From assembly GCA_007571275.1 (NCBI GenBank), contig RKRS01000243.1, forward strand, positions 1 to 8,163: a stretch of DNA of 8,163 nt, read 5' to 3'. The stretch comes from Dehalococcoidia bacterium (lineage in GTDB: Bacteria; Chloroflexota; Dehalococcoidia; Bin125). The notes beneath the pieces are model-generated. The model did no database searches, was not told the DNA's origin, and worked only from the letters and a program-made list of their open reading frames with translations. Position 1 is the first letter of the stretch, and each line of letters starts with the position of its first letter. Positions 1-6,382 of this stretch are shown here, piece after piece. The translations under genes were made by a program, and so were the position numbers.

Positions 1-633
1 GTTGTTCCACATCGTGACGAACTGGCCGGACTCGGAGAAAATCTGGACGCGGTGACACTCGCGGTCAGCGATGTAGAGCAACCCATCCTCATCGATGGCG
101 ATGTTGTGTGGGCGGATGAATTGGCCGGCGTCGATGCCCGGCGTGCCCCAGGTCTGCTTGTGGTTGCCGTCGGCGTCGAATCGGTGGACGCAGCTGTTGC
201 CGTAACCGTCGGTGACGAAGATGTCGCCCGAGCGCGGACTGACCGCCGCGTGGGTCGGTCGGTTGAACGGCTTACCACCCCAGGCCGGCGCCGGGTTATA
301 CGGATCTCCCAGCGTCTGCAACAGTTCGCCGTCTGGCGACCAGCGGGTGATCGTGTGGGTCCCGTCGTCAGCGCCCCAGACATCGCCTTCAGGGCCGATC
401 CAGATGCCGTGCGATCGCTCGGTGAAGTTGCCCTGACCCCAACTGCCACGCCAGGTTCCGTCAGCGTCGAAGACCATCACCGGGTGTTCAACATTGCGCG
501 TTAGGACGTAGACGGTGTCGTTGGCGTCAACGGCCACACCTGGCGATTCCACGAGCGTGACGCCGTCCGGCAGTTGTTCCCAGATATCGAGCGCGGTGTA
601 GGTAAAATCGCCGTCAGAGAGTTGAGTGGTCAT
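1..633 (-). CDS. NHL-repeat beta-propeller, PAL-like lyase (partial, C-terminus off window)
   Basis: An open frame runs from an ATG at 633 to the left edge (211 residues, no stop), so the C-terminus is missing. GGAG about 8 nt upstream supports the start. At least four NHL-type blades are visible (about residues 30-65, 75-110, 127-165 and 176-211), with recurrent G-x-W/Y-x-A/T-D and F-D-A-D-G turns. No signal peptide is seen, so it is probably cytoplasmic. The pattern matches the lyase domain of peptidyl-alpha-hydroxyglycine alpha-amidating lyase, which splits hydroxyglycine-extended amides to an amide plus glyoxylate using zinc. Compared from memory with rat PAL, SHGIWI (His75) and RPHNIAI (His176) align with two of three zinc histidines, Tyr144 in TDGYGNS with the catalytic tyrosine, and Arg191 in ADRE and perhaps Arg46 with the active-site arginines. 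The third histidine would lie beyond the edge. The true substrate is unknown, and a non-enzymatic NHL protein is the alternative. It is transcribed divergently from the carboxylase gene. Confidence 0.85.
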   Translation of the reverse strand, partial: MTTQLSDGDFTYTALDIWEQLPDGVTLVESPGVAVDANDTVYVLTRNVEHPVMVFDADGTWRGSWGQGNFTERSHGIWIGPEGDVWGADDGTHTITRWSPDGELLQTLGDPYNPAPAWGGKPFNRPTHAAVSPRSGDIFVTDGYGNSCVHRFDADGNHKQTWGTPGIDAGQFIRPHNIAIDEDGLLYIADRECHRVQIFSESGQFVTMWNN

Positions 634-742
634 CGTGCTGCTCCAATCTTCGCGCACAAGTCTCGCGTCAGTCGTGATCGGACGCGCTCATGAGTCTAGC
701 TGCGCCGACTAGCGCCTTCCTGGAACCGATCGGAGGCACGCG
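634..742. promoter_or_regulatory. Divergent intergenic region between the PAL-like and carboxylase genes
   Basis: This 109-bp gap separates two outward-facing starts, so it must hold both promoters unless the genes are read from further away. No convincing -35/-10 pair stands out on either strand. Two CTAG tetranucleotides lie close together around 695-712. The ribosome binding sites are clear: GGAG next to the minus-strand start and CGGAGG at 731-736 for the plus-strand start. The promoter role is inferred from gene orientation only. Confidence 0.35.
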
Positions 743-2407
743 ATGAGCGTCGCCAGCGAATTCGTCGAACTATCACAGCGGATCGAGGCCGCCCCACCAA
801 TCCAGTCCAGCGTCGATACCAACTCTGGCGAGTTTCGTGAGAACGCCGCCTGGATGCGCGGCCTGGTTGAGGAACTGCGGGAGCGCGAATCCGTTGTCCG
901 CGCTGGTGGCGGTTCGCGCAGTGTCGAGCGTCACCATGCGCGGGGGAAGCTGCTCGCTCGTGAGCGGATCGAGCGCCTGCTCGACATCGACTCTCCGTTC
1001 CTCGAGCTTTCCTCGCTTGCTGCCAACGGGATGTATGGCGATGAAGCGCCTGGCGCGGGCATCGTCACTGGCATCGGTCGCGTAGCCGGTCGCGAAATCA
1101 TGGTCGTCGCCAACGACGCCACCGTGAAAGGCGGCAGCTACTACCCGGTGACGGTGAAGAAGCACCTCCGCGCCCAGGAGATCGCGGCCCAGAATCGTTT
1201 GCCGTGCGTCTACCTGGTCGACTCGGGTGGCGCATTCCTGCCGATGCAGGCTGATGTGTTCCCCGACCGAGATCACTTCGGCCGCATCTTCTACAACCAG
1301 GCGACGATGTCGGCAGCTGGCATCCCGCAGATCGCGGCCGTCATGGGTTCCTGCACAGCAGGCGGAGCCTATGTGCCGGCCATGTCCGACGAGGCGATCA
1401 TCGTCGATGGTGTCGGCACAATTTTCCTCGGCGGACCGCCACTCGTCCGCGCCGCGACGGGTGAAGAGATCTCGGCAGAGGAACTTGGCGGCGGACTGAT
1501 CCACACGCAGGTCTCTGGAGTCGCCGACCACCTCGCCCAGGACGACGAGCATGCGCTGGAACTCGTTCGCGCTGCGGTCGCCAATCTCGGTAGCGGGTCA
1601 ACGGCGAACTGGCCGCTCACGCCGCCCGAGCAGATCGAACCGCCGCTCTACGACCCTGAGGAGATCTACGGCATCGTCCCGCAATCGACACGCAAGTCGT
1701 ATGACATTCGAGAGCTGATCGCTCGAATCGTGGACGGCTCCAGGTTCCACGAGTTCAAGCCTTCATATGGCAGCACGCTGGTCTGCGGGTTCGCACGAGT
1801 GATGGGACACCCGATCGGGATTGTGGCCAACAACGGGATTCTGTTTTCAGAGTCGGCGCTGAAGGGCGCGCACTTCATTCAGCTCTGCGCCAAACGCGGC
1901 ACGCCGTTGTTGTTTATGCAGAACATCACCGGCTTCATGGTCGGACGCCGATACGAGCATGAAGGCATCGCCAAACACGGCGCAAAGATGGTGACCGCGG
2001 TGGCCTGCGCCGAAGTGCCCAAGTTCTCGATTGTGCTGGGCGGATCATTTGGGGCCGGGAATTATGCGATGTGTGGTCGCGCCTACTCGCCGCGACTGCT
2101 CTGGACCTGGCCGAATGCGCGAGTCTCCGTGATGGGTGGCGAACAGGCGGCCAACGTGTTGCTGACCATCCGCCAGGATGCGCTGGCCCGTCAGGGCCGG
2201 GAGATGTCATCTGAAGAGCAGCGCGATTTCATGGCGCCCACCCTCGAGAAGTATGAAGCAGAGGGGGCGGCCTATTACGGTTCAGCTCGCATCTGGGATG
2301 ACGGCATCCTCGATCCGCTCGATACGCGACAAGCGCTCGCCGTCGGACTCGCGGCCGCGCGCAACGCGCCGATTCCCGAGTCCAACTTCGGCGTCTTCAG
2401 GATGTAG
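743..2407 (+). CDS. mccB: Acyl-CoA carboxylase carboxyltransferase (beta) subunit, methylcrotonyl-CoA type
   Basis: This 554-residue protein is a biotin-dependent carboxyltransferase. It moves CO2 from carboxybiotin to an acyl-CoA, most likely 3-methylcrotonyl-CoA in leucine/isovalerate breakdown. Two crotonase-like halves are visible: the N-terminal half about 65-300 and the C-terminal half about 305-545. The oxyanion-hole and acyl-CoA/biotin pocket segments are GSCTAGGAYVPAMSDE (202-217) and GGSFGAGNYAMCGRAY (433-448). The MCC subtype is suggested by NDATVKGGSYYPVTVKKH (124-141), DHFGRIFYNQATMSAAGIPQ (177-196), GTIFLGGPPLVRAATGEE (225-242), SGVADH (258-263) and the FGVFRM terminus, all familiar in MCC beta subunits. 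The length fits the family, usually about 535. GGAGG lies 6 nt before the ATG. A biotin carboxylase/biotin-carrier alpha subunit normally sits next to it, but none is present here, so it must come from elsewhere. Geranyl-CoA or another branched acyl-CoA is an alternative substrate. Confidence 0.93.
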   Translation: MSVASEFVELSQRIEAAPPIQSSVDTNSGEFRENAAWMRGLVEELRERESVVRAGGGSRSVERHHARGKLLARERIERLLDIDSPFLELSSLAANGMYGDEAPGAGIVTGIGRVAGREIMVVANDATVKGGSYYPVTVKKHLRAQEIAAQNRLPCVYLVDSGGAFLPMQADVFPDRDHFGRIFYNQATMSAAGIPQIAAVMGSCTAGGAYVPAMSDEAIIVDGVGTIFLGGPPLVRAATGEEISAEELGGGLIHTQVSGVADHLAQDDEHALELVRAAVANLGSGSTANWPLTPPEQIEPPLYDPEEIYGIVPQSTRKSYDIRELIARIVDGSRFHEFKPSYGSTLVCGFARVMGHPIGIVANNGILFSESALKGAHFIQLCAKRGTPLLFMQNITGFMVGRRYEHEGIAKHGAKMVTAVACAEVPKFSIVLGGSFGAGNYAMCGRAYSPRLLWTWPNARVSVMGGEQAANVLLTIRQDALARQGREMSSEEQRDFMAPTLEKYEAEGAAYYGSARIWDDGILDPLDTRQALAVGLAAARNAPIPESNFGVFRM

Positions 2408-2413
2408 CGGGCT

Positions 2414-3544
2414 TCAAGAGCAGAGCACGCCAAAGCGGTAGCCGCGCGCCAGGAGCTCGCTCAGGATCATCGGTAGCGCCTCTGCTGTGCCGCGGTTTGT
2501 GTCGTGAAAGAGCAGTACCGAGCCTGGGTGTGAGTGCTGCAGCGTGTCATTCGCGATCTTGACCGGATCCTGATAAATCCAGTCTTGCGGACTGAAATCC
2601 CAGCCGACGAGCCGTTTGCCCAGTGCCGCGGCGCGGCTGCCGGTATGTTCGTCCCAAGCGCCGAAGGGCGGTCGCAGACAGGTTGTGACGAAAGAAACAG
2701 AACCGAGCGCCGCCCTGATGGCGTCGTCGGTGCGCCGGATCTCGGCGCTGAAGGTTTCCGCGTCGATGAGATCCAGCCGCACGTGCCAGTAGGTGTGATT
2801 CTCGATCCCGTGTCCCTCCTCCGAGATGCGAGCGATCAGATCCGGGTGCTCGGCCACGTGTCCGCCCATGACGAAGAAGGTAGCCACCGCGCCATAGCGG
2901 GCCAGCGTATCCAGGACAATTGGCGTCCAGACCGGGTTCGGCCCATCGTCGAAGGTGAGGTAGATCAGCTCATCATCCACATGTAGCGGCGGTATCGACA
3001 CGGTCGGTGTGCGATCAGCCGCCGCCTCAGCAGCGTGGGCCGCCGCATGCGCCGTATGCATCACTACCAGGTCCTCGATGAGAGCCTGTATCGCCGCAGG
3101 TGAAAGTGCATCAGCAGGGTGATCGGCATGATCGTGGTCGACAGCGCTTGTCGGCACGCTTGAACGACCGGCGAGCACGGGATAATCGGCAAGTGGTTCC
3201 TGGTCCGGTTCGAGGTCTGGCTCGGACTCGTCCGGCGTCGGTTCGCTCCCCTGTGTCACACCGGTACCAGGCGTCACTGTCGGTGGGCTGGGCTCTACGG
3301 GAGCGGGAGGTTGATGTTCCAGCGACGACGGTTCGGGGACCGGCGTTATGGATATGCGGGGTTCGTTCTCGACGGATGATGGCGGAACCAGTGCTCCAGA
3401 TGCGCCGCTTGCGTTCAGCAGGCTGATGACAGCGGCAGTGAGCACGCCGAGCGCGAGCGCTGAGCGGATGGGCCGCGCGAGGCGCGGATATCTGAATAGC
3501 CGTGATGCGGCTCGATCGACAACGTTGCGGATGACGTCAACCAT
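2414..3544 (-). CDS. Membrane-anchored polysaccharide deacetylase (NodB domain, carbohydrate esterase 4)
   Basis: This is a metal-dependent deacetylase of the CE4 family, acting outside the membrane on N-acetylated glycans such as peptidoglycan, chitin-like or exopolysaccharide chains. I chose the ATG at 3544 (376 residues) because GGGGAG lies 7 nt upstream; a TTG at 3559 would add five residues but lacks a good site. Order: a basic N-terminus (about 1-27); one hydrophobic segment (about 28-46), a signal anchor or signal peptide; a Pro/Glu/Asp-rich linker (about 54-120); a His-rich stretch (136-170); and the NodB domain (about 190-376). All five CE4 motifs are visible: TFDDGP (197-202, base Asp199 and metal ligand Asp200), NHTYWH (249-254, ligands His250 and His254), RPPFG (291-295), WDFSPQDW (315-322) and LLFHD (344-348, His347). 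The enzyme should be active. It is the last gene of a minus-strand run after the SnoaL-like gene (46-bp gap) and converges on the carboxylase gene. The exact substrate cannot be told. Confidence 0.92.
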   Translation of the reverse strand: MVDVIRNVVDRAASRLFRYPRLARPIRSALALGVLTAAVISLLNASGASGALVPPSSVENEPRISITPVPEPSSLEHQPPAPVEPSPPTVTPGTGVTQGSEPTPDESEPDLEPDQEPLADYPVLAGRSSVPTSAVDHDHADHPADALSPAAIQALIEDLVVMHTAHAAAHAAEAAADRTPTVSIPPLHVDDELIYLTFDDGPNPVWTPIVLDTLARYGAVATFFVMGGHVAEHPDLIARISEEGHGIENHTYWHVRLDLIDAETFSAEIRRTDDAIRAALGSVSFVTTCLRPPFGAWDEHTGSRAAALGKRLVGWDFSPQDWIYQDPVKIANDTLQHSHPGSVLLFHDTNRGTAEALPMILSELLARGYRFGVLCS

Positions 3545-3590
3545 GCCAGCGCTCCCCAAACGACTACATGGGCCCAGATATCACGCGCAG

Positions 3591-4007
3591 CTAGCTCGGT
3601 AGCGATTGCTCATAGCCAGTGACGGAGACGACGTCGCGGCGCTGGAACAGCCATTCACCATCCACCTTCACCACGACGTCTTCGTAACCGAGCAGGATCG
3701 AGGCCACCGAACCGTCTGGCGCGGGCACTTTGAAGTCGAGGAAGCACTTGTGCTGGCAGGTGTCGCCATCGACGTCGAACAGATGGTTGTCGGTGAAGTG
3801 CATCCCGCCGGGGAATGCCTCGGCCAGTTGCCCACAGAAGGCGGTTAGCTCGTCGCGACCTTCGGCATGGCCGGCGGGACCGTGAAAGATGCCGTCGGCC
3901 GTGAACGTGTCGGCCCAGCCCTCGCCGTCGGCCTGATCAACCGTGTAGTTGTACCGCGAACAGAGATCGATGATCTCAAATCGGTCTTCCAGTGAAATCT
4001 TGCCCAT
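3591..4007 (-). CDS. SnoaL-like / NTF2-fold small enzyme or binding protein
   Basis: This 138-residue protein has the cone-shaped alpha+beta-barrel pattern of the NTF2/SnoaL superfamily. An N-terminal helix (LEDRFEIIDLCSRYNYTVDQ, 6-25) is followed by WADTFTADGIFHG (31-43), a helix with RDELTAF (51-57), and strands ending in GEWLFQRRDVVSV (117-129). SnoaL_4-type members include dehydratases, isomerases and ring-hydroxylating dioxygenase beta-like proteins that use a pocket Tyr, Asp and His. Here Tyr19, Tyr21, Asp24, His70 and His75 are candidates, which makes catalysis plausible but unproven. The ATG at 4007 is preferred. A TTG at 4019, with AGGA about 5 nt upstream, would give 142 residues and cannot be excluded. 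It starts about 32 bp after the ridA-like stop on the same strand, so the two are likely co-transcribed. No signal peptide is seen, so it is cytoplasmic. The reaction and substrate are unknown. Confidence 0.87.
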   Translation of the reverse strand: MGKISLEDRFEIIDLCSRYNYTVDQADGEGWADTFTADGIFHGPAGHAEGRDELTAFCGQLAEAFPGGMHFTDNHLFDVDGDTCQHKCFLDFKVPAPDGSVASILLGYEDVVVKVDGEWLFQRRDVVSVTGYEQSLPS

Positions 4008-4039
4008 CGGATGATCCAATCAGTTCCTGCGAGATGGCG

Positions 4040-4438
4040 TTAGTCGAGTACGGCGATCGCTTCCACCTCGATCATGAATTCGGGCGCGGCCAACGCCTGG
4101 ACGCCGATCAGCGTGCTGGCCGGAGCGGTGGAACCGGCGAAGATTGCCTTACGCGCTTCATTTAGCGCCGGTCCCATGGAGGGGTCGTAGTTGACGATGT
4201 AGACGTTGGTCTTGGCGACGTCGGCGGGTGTTGCGCCGGCCGCCGAGATCGCCACGGCCAGATTTTCATAGGCTTTCTTCGCCTGCGCGGCGAAGTCGCC
4301 GACGCCGACGATTCCCCCTTCAACGTCCCAGGCGACCTGACCCGAGATGTAGATCGTGCGCGTCCCGCTGGCGGCCACCACCTGCGTGAATGACCGTGCA
4401 TTAACCAGCCCCTCAGGACGAATGTGCTCCAGCGCCAT
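4040..4438 (-). CDS. RidA/YjgF/YER057c family protein lacking the catalytic arginine
   Basis: This 132-residue protein is a full-length member of the RidA (Rid/YjgF) family of small trimeric proteins. Visible family features are IYISGQVAWD (29-38), the helix AAQAKKAYENLAVAISAAGA (50-69), DVAKTNVYIVN (73-83) and the C-terminal IEVEAIAVLD (123-132). In true RidA, a conserved arginine in a PARS-type motif binds the 2-imino acid, which is hydrolysed to a 2-keto acid plus ammonia. Here the matching segment reads TAPASTLIGV (104-113), with Ser108 where the arginine is expected, while the later glutamate (Glu126) is kept. This places it in a non-canonical Rid subgroup, probably without classic imine deaminase activity and often found in catabolic operons. 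AGAGGTG just upstream supports the ATG. It is first in a minus-strand run followed by the SnoaL-like gene, and divergent from the nitroreductase gene. The substrate is unknown. Confidence 0.92.
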   Translation of the reverse strand: MALEHIRPEGLVNARSFTQVVAASGTRTIYISGQVAWDVEGGIVGVGDFAAQAKKAYENLAVAISAAGATPADVAKTNVYIVNYDPSMGPALNEARKAIFAGSTAPASTLIGVQALAAPEFMIEVEAIAVLD

Positions 4439-4618
4439 CGCTCACCTCTTTCTGTCGCAGGGCCAAACCAATACCACGTGGCTGGCTTAGGCTGTCATAT
4501 CTGGTAGAGGCTTGCGACCCGGGCGTGATCTCTGGCGGAAATCGGTGGAAATAGTGGAAATCTATGCTCAGCGCAGCGGCGGCCTACGATAGCCACGAAC
4601 GACAGGAGAGGAATCGCC
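4439..4618. promoter_or_regulatory. Divergent promoter region between ridA-like and nitroreductase genes
   Basis: This 180-bp gap lies between two outward-facing genes and contains no credible coding frame. It holds an 8-bp perfect palindrome CCACGTGG (4474-4481), a triple GGAAAT repeat (4537-4561), and ribosome binding sites at both ends (AGAGGTG for the minus gene, GGAGAGGA for the plus gene). Weak promoter guesses are ATGACA (minus, 4493-4498) with TATTGG (4468-4473) at a long 19-bp spacing, and TACGAT (plus, 4585-4590) as a -10 for the nitroreductase. Both are speculative. The palindrome and repeat could be operator sites, but no regulator gene is in the window. Confidence 0.45.
4537..4561 (+). 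repeat. Three GGAAAT direct repeats at 9-10 bp spacing
   Basis: GGAAAT occurs at 4537, 4547 and 4556, close to one helical turn apart, about 25-50 bp upstream of a possible TACGAT -10 element for the nitroreductase gene. The second and third copies share the longer form GTGGAAAT. The phasing would suit binding of a regulator to one face of the DNA, but chance or replication slippage is equally possible for so short a unit. Confidence 0.4.
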
Positions 4619-5260
4619 ATGTCCCGACGACCCCGCTACGGCCGACTCGGTCTGCCGCTCTATGAAGCGATGTATTCCATGCGAGCCATCCGCCGCATGC
4701 GCCCCGATCCGATTGCTGATGATGATCTGGAGATCATCCTCGACGCCGCGCGTCAGGCGCCCAATGGCGGCAACATGCAACCCTGGCACTTTCTGGTCGT
4801 GCGCGGCGAACAGGAAAAGGCGGCCCTGGCCGAGCTGTATCACGAAGCCTGGTGGGCCAAACGCGCCGATCAGGGCATCGAAGGCCGGGACCATCCCGGT
4901 CTGCAGAATCCCGTGAGCCAGTCCGCCATGCGCCTGGCCGACGAGATCGGCGGCTGTCCCGTCATGATTCTGCTCTGCGCGACCGGCCCGGGCGCAGGCA
5001 ACGCCCAATCGGTCATCCCTTCCGTTCAGAACCTGCTGCTCGCCGCCCGTGGACTTGGCATTGGCGGAACGATTACGACGCTTCATCCCGTCGTCGACGA
5101 GCGGGTCAAGGAACTCTTCGCCATCCCCGAGGAGGCGCAGGTGGTCTACTGCGTGCCGCTCGGTTATCCGCGTGGACGCTTCGGCCCACTCAGCCGCAAG
5201 CCACTGCGCGAGATCGTCTCGGAGGATCGCTGGGGCAGCGCCCCCGACTGGATCGAGTGA
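4619..5260 (+). CDS. Nitroreductase family FMN-dependent oxidoreductase
   Basis: This 213-residue protein belongs to the nitroreductase superfamily of FMN flavoproteins. These use NAD(P)H to reduce nitro groups, quinones, enones or other electron-poor substrates, or carry out specialised reactions. Visible family features are the phosphate-binding MRAIRRMRPDPI (21-32), helix LEIILDAARQAPNGGN (37-52) leading into MQPWHFLVV (53-61), VIPSVQNLLLAARGLGIGGT (132-151), and the C-terminal VPLGYPRGRFGPLSRKPL (179-196), whose Arg/Lys residues usually contact the FMN phosphate. The length fits the family. GGAGAGGA sits a few bases before the ATG. There is no signal peptide, so it is cytoplasmic and probably dimeric. 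A variable middle segment rich in Trp, His and charged residues (75-100) is where substrate specificity normally lies. It is divergent from the ridA-like gene and ends 12 bp before the stop of the convergent alcohol dehydrogenase. The physiological substrate cannot be inferred. Confidence 0.93.
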   Translation: MSRRPRYGRLGLPLYEAMYSMRAIRRMRPDPIADDDLEIILDAARQAPNGGNMQPWHFLVVRGEQEKAALAELYHEAWWAKRADQGIEGRDHPGLQNPVSQSAMRLADEIGGCPVMILLCATGPGAGNAQSVIPSVQNLLLAARGLGIGGTITTLHPVVDERVKELFAIPEEAQVVYCVPLGYPRGRFGPLSRKPLREIVSEDRWGSAPDWIE

Positions 5261-5272
5261 GCGCTGAGGACG

Positions 5273-6382
5273 CTAGGGAATCAGCATCGAACGTGAGACG
5301 TTGGTGTCGCGTTCGTGCCACTCGCTCTCCTCGAACGCCTGATTGACCTCGGACAGCGCATACGTGTGCGAAACGATCTTGTGGTAAGGAATGTCGCGCT
5401 GATTCTTGAGCAGCATGTCCATCATCAGCGGCAACAGGTGCGGCCGATACATGACCGAGCCCATGATCTTCTTGCCGCTGAGGATCGTGCTCGGGTCGAT
5501 CGCCACCGTTCGCCCGCGCACGATGTCCCCGATCTCCACGAAGGTGCCGCCATTGGCCAGGTAGGTCAGCCCTTCCGCCAATAGATCGGCTCGGCCGACC
5601 AGCTCCATGACGATGTTCGCGCCACGACCTTCGGTCAGCTCCCAGACCGCGCGTCGGCGGGTATCCGGGGTGTTGAATTCCTCGATGTTGATCGTGTGAT
5701 CAGCGCCAAACTCCTCGGCGAGCGCCAGTCGCTGGGGCAAGCGGTCGAGCACGATTACTTTGTGTGCGCCCATGTCTTTGGCCATCGCGGTCGCGTTCAG
5801 CCCCAGCCCGCCCGCGCCCTGGATCACGACGAAGTCGTTCTCCTTGCAGCCCGCGCGCATCAGCCCTTCGGTTGTTGTGCCCATCGCGCAGTTGACAAAT
5901 CCCAGCACCTCATCGGGCAGATCGTCCGGCACTTTGAATACGGGATGGTTCGGTTGCAGGTAGTAGTAGTCGGCGTAAGTGCCGGTGAAGTATGGCTCGA
6001 CCCCAGCCTCACGAGACCATGCGCCGCGGTCGGAGCACCAGTTCGGCTCGCCGCGCGAGCACTGATAGCAGCGCCCACACGGCGTGATCGCCGAGTACAT
6101 CAGCCGATCGCCGACGGCGATCTCGCGGCCGAGCGAGTCGGTGGAAACGCCAGCGCCCAAGGCGTGAACGACGCCCGTGCCCTCATGCCCCATCACGCGA
6201 CCGCCTGCCGGCAGCGGCGTCTCGACCATGTCGCCGCGCCACGTATGCAGATCGGAGCCACAGACGCCGGCCTGCGTGATTCGCAGGACAATCGCGCCTG
6301 GCTCTGGATCGGGAACCGGATATTCCTCAATCACAAACGGCTGCTGATATTCCTTGACGACGACAACGCGTCCTGTGGCCAT
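5273..6382 (-). CDS. Zinc-dependent medium-chain alcohol dehydrogenase
   Basis: This 369-residue protein is a zinc-containing medium-chain dehydrogenase/reductase that interconverts an alcohol and an aldehyde or ketone with NAD(P). The GroES-like domain (about 1-160) carries catalytic zinc ligands Cys41 (GVCGSDLH) and His66 with Glu67 (MGHEGTG), probably Cys165 as the third ligand, and the four-cysteine structural zinc lobe Cys102, Cys105, Cys108 and Cys116. The Rossmann domain (about 165-305) has GAGGLG (189-194) and an acidic residue, Asp213, at the end of the second strand (VIVLDR), which favours NAD over NADP. The length fits the family. GGAGAGGAG about 7 nt upstream supports the ATG. It lies 147 bp downstream of the permease genes on the same strand, with hairpins between, so it may have its own promoter. 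It converges on the nitroreductase gene. The substrate is unknown; threonine, sorbitol and aryl-alcohol dehydrogenases share these motifs. Confidence 0.94.
   Translation of the reverse strand: MATGRVVVVKEYQQPFVIEEYPVPDPEPGAIVLRITQAGVCGSDLHTWRGDMVETPLPAGGRVMGHEGTGVVHALGAGVSTDSLGREIAVGDRLMYSAITPCGRCYQCSRGEPNWCSDRGAWSREAGVEPYFTGTYADYYYLQPNHPVFKVPDDLPDEVLGFVNCAMGTTTEGLMRAGCKENDFVVIQGAGGLGLNATAMAKDMGAHKVIVLDRLPQRLALAEEFGADHTINIEEFNTPDTRRRAVWELTEGRGANIVMELVGRADLLAEGLTYLANGGTFVEIGDIVRGRTVAIDPSTILSGKKIMGSVMYRPHLLPLMMDMLLKNQRDIPYHKIVSHTYALSEVNQAFEESEWHERDTNVSRSMLIP

Noticed and set aside
52..504. 150-codon plus-strand open frame at the left edge
   Set aside because: It is antisense to the PAL-like propeller, whose repeats and motifs are unmistakable on the other strand.
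773..1552. 259-codon open frame on the minus strand inside the carboxylase gene
   Set aside because: It is antisense to a strongly conserved carboxyltransferase, has Arg/Asp/His-heavy composition typical of GC-rich shadow frames, and matches no family I recognise.
3557..3559. TTG start for the deacetylase
   Set aside because: It overlaps the GGGGAG site that is well placed for the ATG at 3544, so the ATG is preferred.
4568..5086. 172-codon minus-strand open frame inside the nitroreductase gene
   Set aside because: It is antisense to conserved FMN-binding motifs and has no recognisable domain.
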